Of a stretch of DNA of 64,000 nt, positions 1 to 10,433 are shown one piece after another. The position numbers and the translations under genes were made by a program. The DNA comes from Diphasiastrum complanatum (taxonomy: Eukaryota > Streptophyta > Lycopodiopsida > Lycopodiales > Lycopodiaceae), in assembly GCA_029204225.1 (NCBI GenBank), contig CM055113.1, forward strand, positions 23,804,357 through 23,868,356, written 5' to 3'. The notes under the pieces were generated by a model. The model saw only the letters and a list, made by a program, of their open reading frames with translations. It had not been told where the DNA came from and searched no databases. Each line of letters begins with the position of its first letter. The first letter of the stretch is position 1.

Positions 1-1050
1 CCAACGGGCCTGGTGTCTTGATTTTATTAGGAATGACTTTTGACGGATAACGTTGAGCATCTAGATAGAGGAGTATATGTTCATCCGTCATTTCCACATC
101 ATCCATAGAAAGAATACCTTCTTTCGAAACATGGGCAGTAGAGACACTAGGTTCTAGGCACCAAGCATAGGAATGGGTCCTATCATCATAAGCGGATTAT
201 GGTGTGTCAATGTCTGTAGAAGATGGGAGAATATCACATCTTCTGCAGCTGTTTCAATACGACATCAATTGGAATCCGCACAGTTTACGATGGCTAGTGC
301 ATGACCCCAATTTATTATGTCCATGGTTCATGTATAGTGGCCTTTTTGTTGGATCGGGACAGTATCTGATTTGTCATATGTTGTAGATGGCCAATCATCG
401 TATACATTGGCTGGCTTGACAATGGCCTGCTGAGTCAACTGTGACTCGTTTATCGTGGTTGCCAAAGGTAATTTTACTATGCTTCCAATCTTGGACAACA
501 CCTGCCATCTGGAGCCAGGGTGTACCAAGGAGTTATATGTATTAACATCTTCTGGTAGTCTAAGATGACACAATCGATAACAAACTTGACACCTGCTATT
601 CAAACTTTTATATTGATTAAATGACTAGCAAGGGTCGGTAACTCATTGATCAGCCACGCGAAGTTTAATCGTGGTTGATCGAGGGTATGGAAGCCCCATG
701 ACTTTGCAATGACAAAGCCATTATATTAACAGCTTGATCCGCTATCTAGGATAGCAGATACTGCGGGATAGTCTTTCTAGGACAAAGGTAGTGTGATGTT
801 ATTCCCCTTAGCAACACCTATATTCATCAATTCATAGGAATCGTGAGGAATTTCAGAAATCTCTTCTGGTTTTCGCTGTTCATCAGGAATAGGAGGCAGT
901 TGAAAACTGGCGATGGATATAGCGTGAAGTCCGATGAAGGATTTGATTACACTATGAACGACATGGTGAGTTGAGCTTGTAGGAGGTCAGAAAATACTTC
1001 AAGTCCCTGTAGGGATTGCTCCTTTTTCAGGGATATGAGCTAATAACGGA
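1..1050 (-). pseudogene. E1 Ty3/gypsy protease and protease-RT linker, cut by window edge
   Basis: Minus-strand continuation of the E1 polyprotein after its zinc knuckles. A retropepsin-like active site reading ILDSGSS lies at about 730-750 on the minus strand, so the catalytic Asp is present, and a stop follows two codons later. Beyond it is an open segment (603-328) ending QKGHY, then a linker at 250-1 whose EMTDEHILLYLDAQRY stretch matches the equivalent linker of E2 (LTDEQTLSHMDP) and of the plus-strand copy near 60.8 kb. In the family this stretch joins protease to reverse transcriptase. RT would lie beyond base 1. Several stops and frameshifts show it is not functional. The assignment rests on the DSG motif, the order after gag and these cross-matches. 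Confidence 0.6.
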
Positions 1051-1093
1051 CCTTCCGTATATTCTTCCTCTCGCAAAAAACTCATCTCAAAAA

Positions 1094-1440
1094 TCATTGT
1101 ATTGCCTTTGTTCCACTGTTGGGTCTGGGTAGTCTTTTGGTAATGTGGAGGGCCGTCAAATGGCTTCCATGTGGGTCAGCTGATTTTCTATAGTTTTGCT
1201 GCTGTGCTTGTTGTTGGCGTTGTGCTCGAGTGAGAACTCGAACAGGTTTGGATGAGATATGATGTGCTGGTAGAATTCTGTTAGGTTGTTTAGGACAATC
1301 CTTGAAACTGTGTGTATGTACACAGTTGGGACATTCCGCATGGTATTGGTTTTTAACTTTACAGTCAGCCATGAAATGTCCCTGTTTTGCCACAAATAAA
1401 ACAACGGTTGCTCATTGGTCCTGTGGTGATAGCGTAACCA
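1094..1440 (-). pseudogene. E1 gag zinc-knuckle region
   Basis: Nucleocapsid part of gag on the minus strand. A first CCHC knuckle is seen as CFIC followed, after a one-base frame change, by GHFMADC. A second reads CPNCVHTHSFKDC, with three residues instead of the usual four before His. The two knuckles are joined by a short basic spacer and followed by a Gln-rich segment. This would bind genomic RNA during packaging in the cytoplasmic virus-like particle. The frameshift between Cys2 and His of the first knuckle means this copy cannot make a normal nucleocapsid. Confidence 0.6.
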
Positions 1441-1745
1441 TGTTGGATGGCTAGCTGTGCTGGGTTTTCTGGTGGTGTGGAATACTCAATTTATTTGAAC
1501 GAGCATGAGTTATCGGTTTGATATTGGTGATGACTGGATGATGGAATTGTCGTATCATTGTTGATATGAGTGATCGTACTGATCCGGCATCGAACTCTGG
1601 ATAGACTTAAGAGTGTTCTGAAGCTCTTTTGTGAGTCTCTCCATCTGTTGTTGGTGTTGCTGGTTAAGCGATTCCATTTGTGTCTTCCACAACTGTTCTC
1701 GTGTATCGTCGTTGGTCGAGCTTCTTGGACAACACGATGTGCTCT

Positions 1746-2422
1746 CTATTCTTGTGGTTCATCAACATCGAAGCCCTCATCTTCTTTCTGAATGGCATCA
1801 GACATGGCTTGTTTCAATGAGGTATATTCATCATTGGAACGAAGTTCACGTTGTATCGATCGTGGGAGTCCAACAAGGAACCAAATGATAAGCATGGACT
1901 CGGTGGGTTGCTCTTGTACCTGACTTTTTAATCTTTTAAATCGTTCAATGTAGTCACATACTTTTTCGTCTTTTGTCATTTTGATATAACTTAGCTTGAC
2001 AAAAGAGCTTTCTATCAAGCGAAATGGCTTGAAGCGTTTAATAAAGGCTCCTTCAAGAGTGACCAGTCACGTTTATCTTCACGATCGAGGTTAAAAAACC
2101 ATTCTCGTGCTCGATCAATCATGGTCATCGAGAAGAGTTGAATCATGGCGTCGGGTGATGTCTCGCCATAGACATCACATGCATTCTCAAAGACTTGAAG
2201 AAATATTTGAGGATCAGTGTTACCATCATACTTAGGTAAGTCTAGCTTTGGGGTCCTTTTTTCAGTACGTGGAACATTATTAGCGAAAGCTCCATTTAAG
2301 TGAGCTCGTGCATGTGAAGATTCGGCAGCATGAAAATGTGGTCGTTCATATGGAGCTTCAGAACGCATGGGTTCCCATCTGTTGAATGGGTTGGCGGATG
2401 GCTCTTGGACTTGGGATTTCAT
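1746..2422 (-). pseudogene. E1 Ty3/gypsy gag capsid domain
   Basis: Retrotransposon gag homologous to plant Ty3/gypsy capsid proteins, read in two pieces. Residues from the Met at 2422 include LDLPKYDGNTDPQIFLQVF and a Trp-rich DRAREWFFNLD block. A frameshift near 2015 separates this from the second piece, which carries VCDYIERFKRLKSQ, FLVGLPRSIQREL and SDAIQKEDEG, all typical of the C-terminal half of plant gag. The same blocks occur in the gag copies at 13.8-14.5 kb (plus) and 53.3-54.0 kb (minus). The protein would form the cytoplasmic particle. The start at 2422 is the first Met before the conserved block; a start further upstream in the leader cannot be excluded. Confidence 0.75.
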
Positions 2423-2429
2423 CCAAGAA

Positions 2430-3680
2430 ATTTTGTGGAGACCATCTCTAGTGGATAGTCCTCCATAGAATTCAGATCGTAAGGGTGATCCATAACAACT
2501 TGTAGAGGATCATAGGATTGTGTAAATTGGTGAATGTATTCTCTACGGTTGGATGTGGTTCTCGCGGTGTAGAATGGTCACTACGGATCAATGCGGTCAT
2601 TACGAGTAGTCGCAATGATTGTAATGCGGTTGAATGTGGACTGGACGGTCTAAGGATCGGTTGAGATCTGAGAGTATCCGTCTGTTGAGAATTGACGTGT
2701 GGGCGTCGGTCGAGATCTGACGCAAGGTCGTCGGTCGAGATCTGACTCAAGGTCGTTGGTCAAGATGTCAATAGAAGACGTCGGCTGAAATCTGACTATG
2801 GCCGCCAGTTGAGATTCGAGAGAGTGCATTGGTTGAGCTCTAGTAGAAACGCGTCGGTTGAGATCTAACAGAACACTTCGGTTGAGATGCGAGCAAGTGC
2901 TCCGGTTGAGATTTGAAAGAAACACTTCAGTTGAGATTTGAAAGAAGTGCTCTAGTTGAGATCAGGACTGAAGGGTCTGGTAGAGATCTAACTGAAGACT
3001 TCAGTTGAGATTCGAAAGAAGTGCACCGGTTGTGATCTGACGGAAATGCGTCGGTTGAGATCTAACTGAACACTTCGGTTGAGATGCGAGCAAGTGCTCT
3101 GGTTGAGATTGGAAAGAAGCACTGCGGTTGAGATTGGAAAAAAGTGCTCCAGCTGAGATTAGAAAGAAACACTTCAGTTGAGATTGGAAAAAAGTGCTCC
3201 GGTTGAGATTTGGAAGGAAGCACTTCGGTTGAGATTTGAGAGAAAGTGCTCCAGTTGAGATCAGGACTGAAGGGTCCGGTCGAGATCTAACGGAAGACTT
3301 CGGTCGAGATGCGAATGAACGCTTTGGTTGAGATCAGGACGGAAGGGTCTTGTTAAGATTTGAAGATTTCCTTTAGTCGAAATCCGGACGTATGGCTTCG
3401 GTCGAGATTTGAACGATGAACATCGGTTGAGGTGAAACTCAGGATATGTCAAGATATTGAAGTAGCGGCTTGATCGAGAGGTAGTAGGTAGCGGTCCGAT
3501 CCAAATGTGAGTCGTGGAGCTCGGCTTGGTAAGGATCATGAGACCCCAGTTGAGAAATGAGCGGCACATCGGTTAGGATCGAAGTGGAGAGATCTCTAAT
3601 GAATGTGTAGGAGATCTCAGGGTGATTGTTTCGCAACACAGATGAAAGAGATATGGCTTGGTTAAACGTTTGTGTAGCTG
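2430..3680 (-). repeat. E1 5' leader with 24-26 bp minisatellite
   Basis: Between the PBS-like site and gag lies a tandem array, roughly 2650-3440, of about 30 degenerate units of 24-26 bp. Each starts with GGTTGAGAT or GGTCGAGAT on the plus strand and usually ends with an AAGTGCTC or AACACTTC stretch. Unit pairs alternate and a larger block recurs: the pair GAACACTTCG / GAGCAAGTGCT is seen near 2870 and again near 3070. Because many units are close to a multiple of three, several spurious open frames run through the array. They read as permutations of the repeat and are not credible genes. Confidence 0.8.
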
Positions 3681-3693
3681 TGAAATGGCGCCA
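3681..3693 (-). other. E1 primer-binding-site-like sequence
   Basis: Two bases inside the LTR end, the minus strand reads TGGCGCCATTTCA. The first seven bases match the complement of the plant tRNA-Asp 3' end (TGGCGCC), the usual primer of many Ty3/gypsy elements. The match then stops, so the primer assignment is tentative. Its position right after a CA-ending LTR supports the call. Confidence 0.55.
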
Positions 3694-3695
3694 AA

Positions 3696-4790
3696 TGTTC
3701 ACAGATTCTCCGAGTCTGTGAACACGGTTTTTGTGTTTTCTTACCTCTTCTTTAGTTATGGTTCTTTATGGTTTTTCTTCTTATTAGAACAGTTATAAGC
3801 GGAAGCATTACTCCAATTTCAACATGGATTTCCCAGCCTGTCAGTGGGAGACACAGTTTCGATGCCCAACTACATGCAGAAACCAGCCATGTAACCATCT
3901 TTAGCTCAAGAGGATCAATGTTTTTGAACATGGAGCAATCCTACCACTATCTACTGAATCAGAAAATAATCAAAGACAAGATTAACTACTAAAACAGGAA
4001 ACAAGATTCAAGAAACAAGAAACTAGATTCCTAGCAGCATTTAACAGTCTAAAAATCAAGAGACACTCATTTCTTGATGCTTAGATTGCTCAAGGACAAT
4101 CAAGAACTGGGCTGTAAGAGAGTATGAAAGATCTACACCACAAACCAGCCTATTTAGTTTACTTGAATACTGATTTCTACCTTATTCCATAGACAAGAAG
4201 TGAATTCTATTCCACAACTAAGCAAGAAACTAGAAAACAAGAAACTAGTTAATCCATAATGCAAGGAATTCAAGCATGCTTATAGAAATCTCACTCAAGA
4301 ACATTGTCATGAACAAGGAGCTTAGTAATCATCAAGAACTCGTGGAGGATCCTTTTTATTTGCTCAAGAGAACTTGACAATACATTCAAAGCTCCCTCAC
4401 AAGGGGGCCCTTATATAGATAAGAAGGCTGCCCACGTGGAGCCCAAGTGGCAATTCCATGAAATTAGAAATTACATGTGGAATTTGCCCTTCCACTAAAG
4501 GTCACCATCAAAAGGTGGCTCACTCTAACTAATTTAAGGGAGGTCTACATTTATTTACAAAGCCTAGGAAATATGACTAGCTCCCACATGGTCATTCCTT
4601 CTTTTGGATACACCGTGTAGGCTCACATAGATAACTCACTGTCTTCCTAGCTAGTACTTCCTCGGATCTCATGCTCGGCTCTCAGCTTCTTCTGCTCTCC
4701 TCCTTCTAAGACCTCCTCGGTCATGGGTGAGAGATAACTTGTGTCTTCAGCTTGGCTCGGCATCTGGGGATTCTCTGGAATCTGCTAACA
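3696..4790 (-). mobile_element. E1 5' LTR (1095 bp)
   Basis: Bounded by TG at 3696 and CA at 4790 on the plus strand, so TG...CA in either orientation. On the minus strand it begins TGTTAGCAGATTCC and ends next to the PBS-like site. Its internal edge is a perfect 10-bp inverted repeat, TGTTCACAGA / TCTGTGAACA, with a 9-base loop. A TATA-like CTATATAAGG lies on the minus strand near 4410. The partner LTR is outside the window, so the boundaries come from motifs, not from comparison. The flank at 4791 is directly followed by the tail of E2, meaning E1 probably inserted into or recombined at the 3' end of E2. Confidence 0.65.
4408..4420 (-). promoter_or_regulatory. TATA box of E1 LTR
   Basis: Minus-strand TCTATATAAGGG within the LTR, about 370 bases into it from its minus-strand start. 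It is the likely core promoter for the element's genomic RNA. Seen by motif only. Confidence 0.45.
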
Positions 4791-4791
4791 C

Positions 4792-5110
4792 ATGCTGATG
4801 ACTTTTATGACTTTTGCTCATTAGTCTTTTTCTCAATTTTGTTTTTCAATTTTTTAAATTTAAAAAAAAAAATTATACTGTCTTTTCCAAAAAAAACTCA
4901 ACAATTAAATATTGAAAACAAAAAATTGAAAAACAACTAAACTTAAAAATCATTGAGATCAGGCTTGTTGAACTGGCGGAGCAGGCTACCAAAACTTGCA
5001 TAATCGGCTGCCATTCACCGAGTCGTTTTCCATCCAAGTGCTCAAGAATTACTGTGTCATAGTTCAGGATCTCCTTCACTTTATACTAGCCTTCACCGGT
5101 AAACTTCAAT
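4792..5110 (-). other. E2 3' tail after integrase
   Basis: AT-rich segment downstream of the E2 integrase with homopolymer A/T runs. It contains GACTTTTGCTCAT and ACTGTCTTTTCC on the plus strand, and both recur in the same order at 51463-51540, downstream of the shortened gypsy body there. It is therefore the shared 3' untranslated tail of this gypsy family. No polypurine tract is evident against the neighbouring E1 LTR, consistent with that LTR belonging to E1 rather than E2. Confidence 0.5.
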
Positions 5111-6180
5111 TTTCTCTTGATCAGCTTCGTTTTGTACATTATACAAGATCTCCTTCTTTCAGATCCTTTTTGTGCAATTGACAATCGTGCCATGTCTTGC
5201 GGCGGGCTTTCTCTGATGCTAACACATGAACTGCCATCAATTGTGTTTCATATAATTTGTGCAAGGCTTCATGACATAGTTGTAAGGACTTATCATCATT
5301 TAACCATTCTGTTGTCGCTATGCTTAAAGATGGGATTAAAAATTCAATCGGCATGACAACATCTTGACCATAAACTAGTTGAAAGGGTGTTTGATTTGTA
5401 CTATTTTTGTAAGCGGTTCTGAATGCCCATAATGCTGCATATAGTTTATGTTCTCAATCAGACCAACTCGCTTCAATTGTCTTTGTCATAATAGTGCAGA
5501 GAATCTTATTGGAAGATTCAGCTTGGCCATTTCCTTTGGAATAGTAAGAAGTACTAAATCTGTGTATGACAAAAAAATCTTCCAGTTAACACTTTATTGT
5601 TTGATTAACAAAGTGTGTACCCCGGTCACTCTCGATCGGACATCCAAATCTGATTATAGTATTTTCATAGAGAAACTTGGTCATAGATTTCGCATCAGCA
5701 ATTTTGACAACTTTGGCTTCAACCCACTTGGTCATATAATCTGCTGCTACGATAATGTATCGGGCCTGAGATCCTCACACGGTAGGATGAATAGGACCAA
5801 CATAATCTAGCCCCCATTTTTCAAACAGTGCTTGCGATAAAATCGGATGCAAGGGTTCATAGTTTTGTCTAGTAGGCCGTCGTGCTCGCTGGCAAACATC
5901 ACATGTCTGAATATAATTTTTTGTGTCCTTATGAAGCGTAGGCCACCAACAACCTGATTGCAAAAGTTTGCAAACAGTAATATCTATAGAGAAATGTCCT
6001 CCGCCCATGTCATCATGTGAAAATATGATTAGATCTGGGATTTCATGGGATAAAACACATCTACGTAGAATATTGTTTGATCCACGAGGATACAATTGTC
6101 CTGTAATCAATTGATAAGGTTGAGCCTTATGAATCAATTGTCTCTTTTGTACTTATGTCAAAGAGTCATTCGGTTGTCCT
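5110..6180 (-). pseudogene. E2 Ty3/gypsy integrase
   Basis: Integrase read in several frames on the minus strand. The zinc-binding domain shows SHDDMGGGH and CDVCQRAR (HHCC pattern) at about 5880-6040. The core then has GLDYVGPIHP with the first catalytic Asp, SDRGTHFVN with the second near 5625, and NGQAESSNKIL with the Glu near 5520. The C-terminal part (5354-5139) includes FQLVYG just upstream and MPIEFLIPSLSIA. At least two frameshifts and internal stops interrupt it. The three acidic residues survive, but no single open frame covers the enzyme. No chromodomain is seen after it, unlike the element at 44-50 kb. Confidence 0.75.
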
Positions 6181-6293
6181 AGCAACAGGTACTCAACAAT
6201 ATCCGCTGCCCACTCAGGTACTCCTTCTACATACAACAATGCAACATTTGTTAATTCATCATCCACTTTAGTATTAACTGTTGCGGATTTAAT

Positions 6294-6690
6294 TCACAAA
6301 ACGTGATCGGCTAGATAATGTTGCTTGCCCTTTCGAACCACAATTCGAAAGTCAAATTCAATCAATAATAGTAACCATCTTGCAATACATCCAGTATTGC
6401 ATGTCTTGTTTACCAAGTAAAGTAACGACTGGTGATCCATATAAAATGCAAAGTGCATTTCCATGAGATAGTGACGAAAATCTTGAACAGAAAAAATTAT
6501 GGCTAACGCTTCACGTTCTGTTGTTGAATAATTCTTCTCCAGATCTGTAAGCTGTCTGCTTGCAAATTGTATAAAATAATCCTTCTTATAGTCACCTAGT
6601 TGCGTCAAAACTGATCCAATGGCATATTTCGAGGCATCCGTGTGAACATGAAATTCAATCGTCCAATCTGGAAAACGCAGTATTGGTGCT
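6294..6690 (-). pseudogene. E2 RNase H domain
   Basis: Continues from RT toward the integrase. Recognisable blocks are HTDASKYAIGSVLTQ (in a neighbouring frame), FASRQLTDLEKNYSTTERE, ALAIIFSVQDFRHYLM, FYMDHQSLLYL and a final KGKQHYLADHVL. These match the RNase H of plant Ty3/gypsy elements, which removes the RNA strand during reverse transcription. The usual final ADALS-type motif is altered to ADHVL. Confidence 0.75.
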
Positions 6691-7660
6691 GAAGTTAATG
6701 TTTTTCTTAATTTTCAAAGGCTTCTAACGCCTCTACTATCCAAATAGGAACAATAGTAAGTTTGTATATAGGTCTTGCTAAATCCACAAAGAAGATAATA
6801 ATAATGCGATAGTAGTTTGCATGACCCATAGACACATAAACTCCACGAATCATTGTTGGCGATGGCAATTCCACAATAAGCTTGATTTTAGAATAATCTG
6901 TGGCAATACCATGTCTTGATATCACATGCCCAAGCAAAACTCCGTGGGAAATCGATATTTGGCATTTTTTTGGATTTAGAAAAAATTGATATTTGCGACA
7001 TCTTTCAAATACTTTCTCCAATCGATCCAGGTGTTTTGTATCTGTACTATGGACTCCTAGGTCATACAAGTAAATTTCAAGAAATTTTTGTAGATAATCT
7101 TTAAAAGCAAATTGCAATACTCTTTGAAACGAACTTGGTGCATTACAGAGTCCAAAAGGCACTACTTTGTAAGCAAAGGTGTCCCATTCTATTGCAAAAG
7201 CTATTTTGTGACGATCGGCATGTGCAATCTTAACCTGGTTGTAGCCACTAAATCCATCCAAGAAACTATAAGCTTTCGCTCCAACAAGGCGATCGAAAAT
7301 GCTTTCAGTAAAAGGTAATGGAAAGTGATCTTTTCGCGTCACTTTGTTCAAAGCCTTAAGATTCACACAAATTCTCAATTTCCCATTCTTCTTAGGAACA
7401 ATGACAATTGGTGAGATTCATTCGGTATGCTCGATCTCATAAATGAAATCAGCGTCAAGCAATCTCTGAAGTTCTTTCTTTATCTGATCCGCAACATTAG
7501 GATTACAGCGATAGAACTTTGTAACCTTTGGAACTGCATCAGGTACTAAAGGTATGGTATGTTCAATAACTGACGTCAGAATACCCTTCAGATCTTGATA
7601 AGTCCATGCAAAGCAATCTTGATACTTAATAAGTAACATGCAGAGTCCTTGATACTGTTC
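6690..7660 (-). pseudogene. E2 reverse transcriptase with altered YxDD
   Basis: Two adjacent minus-strand frames cover the RT: 7639-7418 (YQDCFAWTYQDLKGI, LQRLLDADFIYEI) and 7378-6707 (MRICVNLKALNKVTRKDHFP, SFLDGFSGYNQVKI, VPFGLCNAPSSFQRV, FFLNPKKCQ, GHVIS). Motif A keeps its Asp. The catalytic box, expected as YLDDL in this lineage, reads YLYDL, so the first of the paired aspartates is Tyr. That alone should abolish polymerase activity. A stop and frame change separate the two pieces. RT would copy element RNA in cytoplasmic particles. Confidence 0.85.
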
Positions 7661-7862
7661 GGGATTAAGTTGTGATCCGACTTGTACAATCTTTTGTGGT
7701 TCTCCTGGTTCAGCAAAATTTATTGCTGTGTCCTAGCTGGGCCATCGTAAACATCTTTTGAGTTTGGCACATGTTCTTCAGGTTCACGATGTTCGTTAGG
7801 TAATATGATAACCACATCATCCAATGTATAACGTTTAAAATGTTCGGGAATATCATGCTGGA

Positions 7863-8430
7863 CTACATCTGCTTGTTCCTTTTCAAAAGGACTTGTCTTG
7901 GATCTTCACTTAGCGTTCTTAGCAGGAATTGATCGTGGAGGTGATGACTTCCAAGACAATGATGTCTTTCTAGAATTCCAACTTGTAGAATCATCCTCGA
8001 CTTTTCCTTTGCCTTTATCCAGTAAGGGTGGAATATTCGCTGAATCAATTTTTTGAGAAAGATTTTTCCATTTTAGGACTGTATTATAATATTGCTTGGC
8101 TTGTTTCTTCATTAGTGACTCTGTGATCCCGTCTTCCTTCAATATAACTGCTTTGGACGGTTTTATTGTTGGTTCATCAAGAATATTACGCACTCCAAAT
8201 CTGGTCGGATCCATATGACTTAGAGTCTGCTCATCTGTAAGTTTTGCATTGTCATCATAAGTCAAGGCATGACTCACAAGTATGAGGTCATTTTCAATAG
8301 GATCTGGTATAGGTTCCATTGATATCCAAGCTACATTAGGCACATTCAATGGAAAAGTGATCGGTGTATCCAATGTTCGATCCAATAATGAAATCTCGTT
8401 TAAATCTGACTGATTATCTTGCTGACACAT
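7863..8430 (-). pseudogene. E2 protease-RT linker
   Basis: Open minus-strand segment starting MCQQDNQSDLNEISLLD and containing LTDEQTLSHMDPTRFGV, SKAVILKEDG and MKKQAKQYYN. The same blocks are found at 52191-51778 (MCQRDNQSELNEIF, LTDEQILNHMDPTIFGV, MMKKQAKQH), where the downstream RT is missing. The function of this linker is unknown; in the polyprotein it lies between protease and RT. The pairwise conservation shows the two copies are related members of one gypsy family. Confidence 0.6.
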
Positions 8431-8559
8431 ATATCATGTTGTATAATCAATCGTTGCAAGAGTGTTGATGAATCATCATCCTCTTTTTGAACCACTGGTT
8501 TGATAGTCCAATTTGCAGGATCAACTTTGACTGCACGTTCACGATTTTCAAAAGTGATT

Positions 8560-9010
8560 TTTCTGGTACCCCAATTATGAATTACTTGAGCAACTCATAA
8601 CCATGGACGTCCCAATAGGACTCGGTAGACATTTGGTGCTTCTGGTAAGTCCATTACTACGAAAGTAATGACAAACTATACTCGCGCAATTCTGACAAGT
8701 ATATCTTCAACCATTCCTCGTGGACGAACTGTCGTTTGATCAGCTAGCTTAATGGAAAAAGTCACAGGCTTGATCTTTGTAAGGCCCCACTTTGCACATA
8801 GCTTTGTAGAAATTAGGTTAACTCCTGAACCACCATCTATCATAGTTGCTTCCTTAGGAAATTGTCTATGCTGTATCGGTAGAGTAATATTCTTTTGTTC
8901 ACTTTCTTAGGCTGCTCCGACATGGAGTATTTCATTAGAGTCTTCAAATCTTGCACAAAAAAGTGGCTCTTGATGGACTTCTGGTTCTGCTTGAGCTAAC
9001 TTTTGCGCTA
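8560..9010 (-). pseudogene. E2 aspartic protease
   Basis: Minus-strand protease with the active-site stretch MIDGGSGVNLIS at about 8815-8850, followed by KWGLTKIKP, SIKLADQTTV and GMVEDILVRI. The Asp-Gly-Gly triplet in place of Asp-Thr/Ser-Gly is shared with the copy at 52.5 kb and, as I recall, with the Ogre/Tat group. It is therefore likely a lineage feature rather than damage. Stops elsewhere in the domain break the frame. Confidence 0.65.
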
Positions 9011-10266
9011 AGACTTCTTTTGCTTTTGGCACTAACTTTAGAAACCCTCCCAATCAAATATTAATCTTACTAGATAAAATATTCATGAGCAGTTCTGTTT
9101 GCGACACTTCCAATTTAGTCATCTTGAAGGGTGGGGGGTTCTTCATGATGATGGAACTGATCGTTCATATCTATATGTGAATTTCTTGGTGGCTGCAGTG
9201 GTGAAGAACGAACTTCGACTATTGCTTTAGTAGCTTCAAGCTCCTCTTCTTATTGTAGATGTTTAATCCACTACCTCATATTCTGATATCTTCGTTTTTT
9301 TGCATGAAGATTTGGATAGACTCCAGGTGTTGTTGGTATGTCTGTTAATGGTATAGAATCAGTAGGTACTGGATCCGCTACTGGTTCTTTTTGCTTCTAT
9401 GCCCTGGTGACCACCATCAAGGGTATACTTGATTTATTTTGAGCTACTAGTCTTCGCTTGATTGTTATCAAATTTATAGGAGCTGTAGCTGGTGGTGGCT
9501 TTGGTCTTGCTGGATAGTCTTTATAGCAATGCCCATAACCACAGTCACGACAGAATGGTACAAATTTATCTCTATTTGGACATTCTACAACTCTGTGGTT
9601 TTCTCCACATGCAAAGCATCCAAGCGGTGCTCTGGTCCAGTTTCTAGATGCTTGTTGTTGCGCGGCAGCATAAATAGCATACTGTTCTGAAGATCCACCT
9701 TCTTGATCATTAACATAGTTTCATTGCTCATCACTTTTGTATAGTTCTGGTTTCATCAAATTGGCCAGAGGAGCGGAGTGCTTTGGTGGACAGGTAAGGC
9801 TAAACGTTCCAGGTATCCAAGAGCAGATTGTCAAGGTCTAGTTGCTGGATTTCCTCCATAATATTGTGGTTCTCAATATCCCATATGGTCATATCGCTGC
9901 TAATTTATCCGAGGATTAAAGTTGCAAAAAGTAGTCTCATGATAAGGCGAATCATACAAATGACATACACAGATTTCCATTCATTTTTTTCAAATGAGGA
10001 CACTCATTCACTCTGTGATTTCCTGTACAAATAGAACACCAGACATTTTCCGTGGTCGGAAAGTCTTCGCAAACTTTTCAGATTCCTTGTTCGCTTTTCC
10101 ATGCAAATCTTCCAATGCTTTGATCTTCTCATCAAATTGCGACTGCAACTTTTCCATCTGTTTCTGTTGGTCAAAATTTTCCATCTACTTCTGCTGGTCA
10201 AAATTTTCCATCAAATTTTGTGCATTGCTCAGTCTGAAGATCAAGGCATTCACGGATCCAGATTAA
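9010..10266 (-). pseudogene. E2 gag C-terminal part with two zinc knuckles
   Basis: The capsid N-terminus is missing. What remains starts with three tandem copies of MENFDQQK-like repeats (24-bp DNA units, 10140-10220), then KLQSQFDEKIKALEDLHGKA, which matches the copy at 53.2 kb. Near 9540-9620 two knuckles read CFACGENHRVVEC (a good CX2CX4HX4C) and CRDCGYGHCYKDY (final Cys replaced by Tyr). Downstream TPGVYPNL also matches the 53.0 kb copy. Stops are frequent. The 5' truncation point lies between 10266 and the aORF fragment beginning at 10434. Confidence 0.65.
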
Positions 10267-10433
10267 GGGGGGGTGTTGGATTTATTCCCTCTACTCTCCT
10301 TAAATCCCATTTTAATCTGCCTCCATTCATGCTACATATTTACTAACGTTGTCGCGCAATCTGCATATTTACATGCAAATTTGCACAGATGAAGAAAAGG
10401 CCAAGGAATTATGACATTGTGTTTTTACACACG

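Noticed and set aside
2650-3440. CRISPR-like repeat array
   Set aside because: Units are contiguous and degenerate with no unique spacers, and the DNA is plant nuclear.
2472-3702. Several 90-100 codon minus-strand frames rich in Asp-Leu-Asn-Arg
   Set aside because: They are reading frames of the 24-26 bp minisatellite in the E1 leader; units do not keep a constant frame.
3696-4790. 3' LTR of E2
   Set aside because: No polypurine tract separates it from the E2 tail, and a PBS-like site adjoins the other edge, so it fits better as the 5' LTR of E1.
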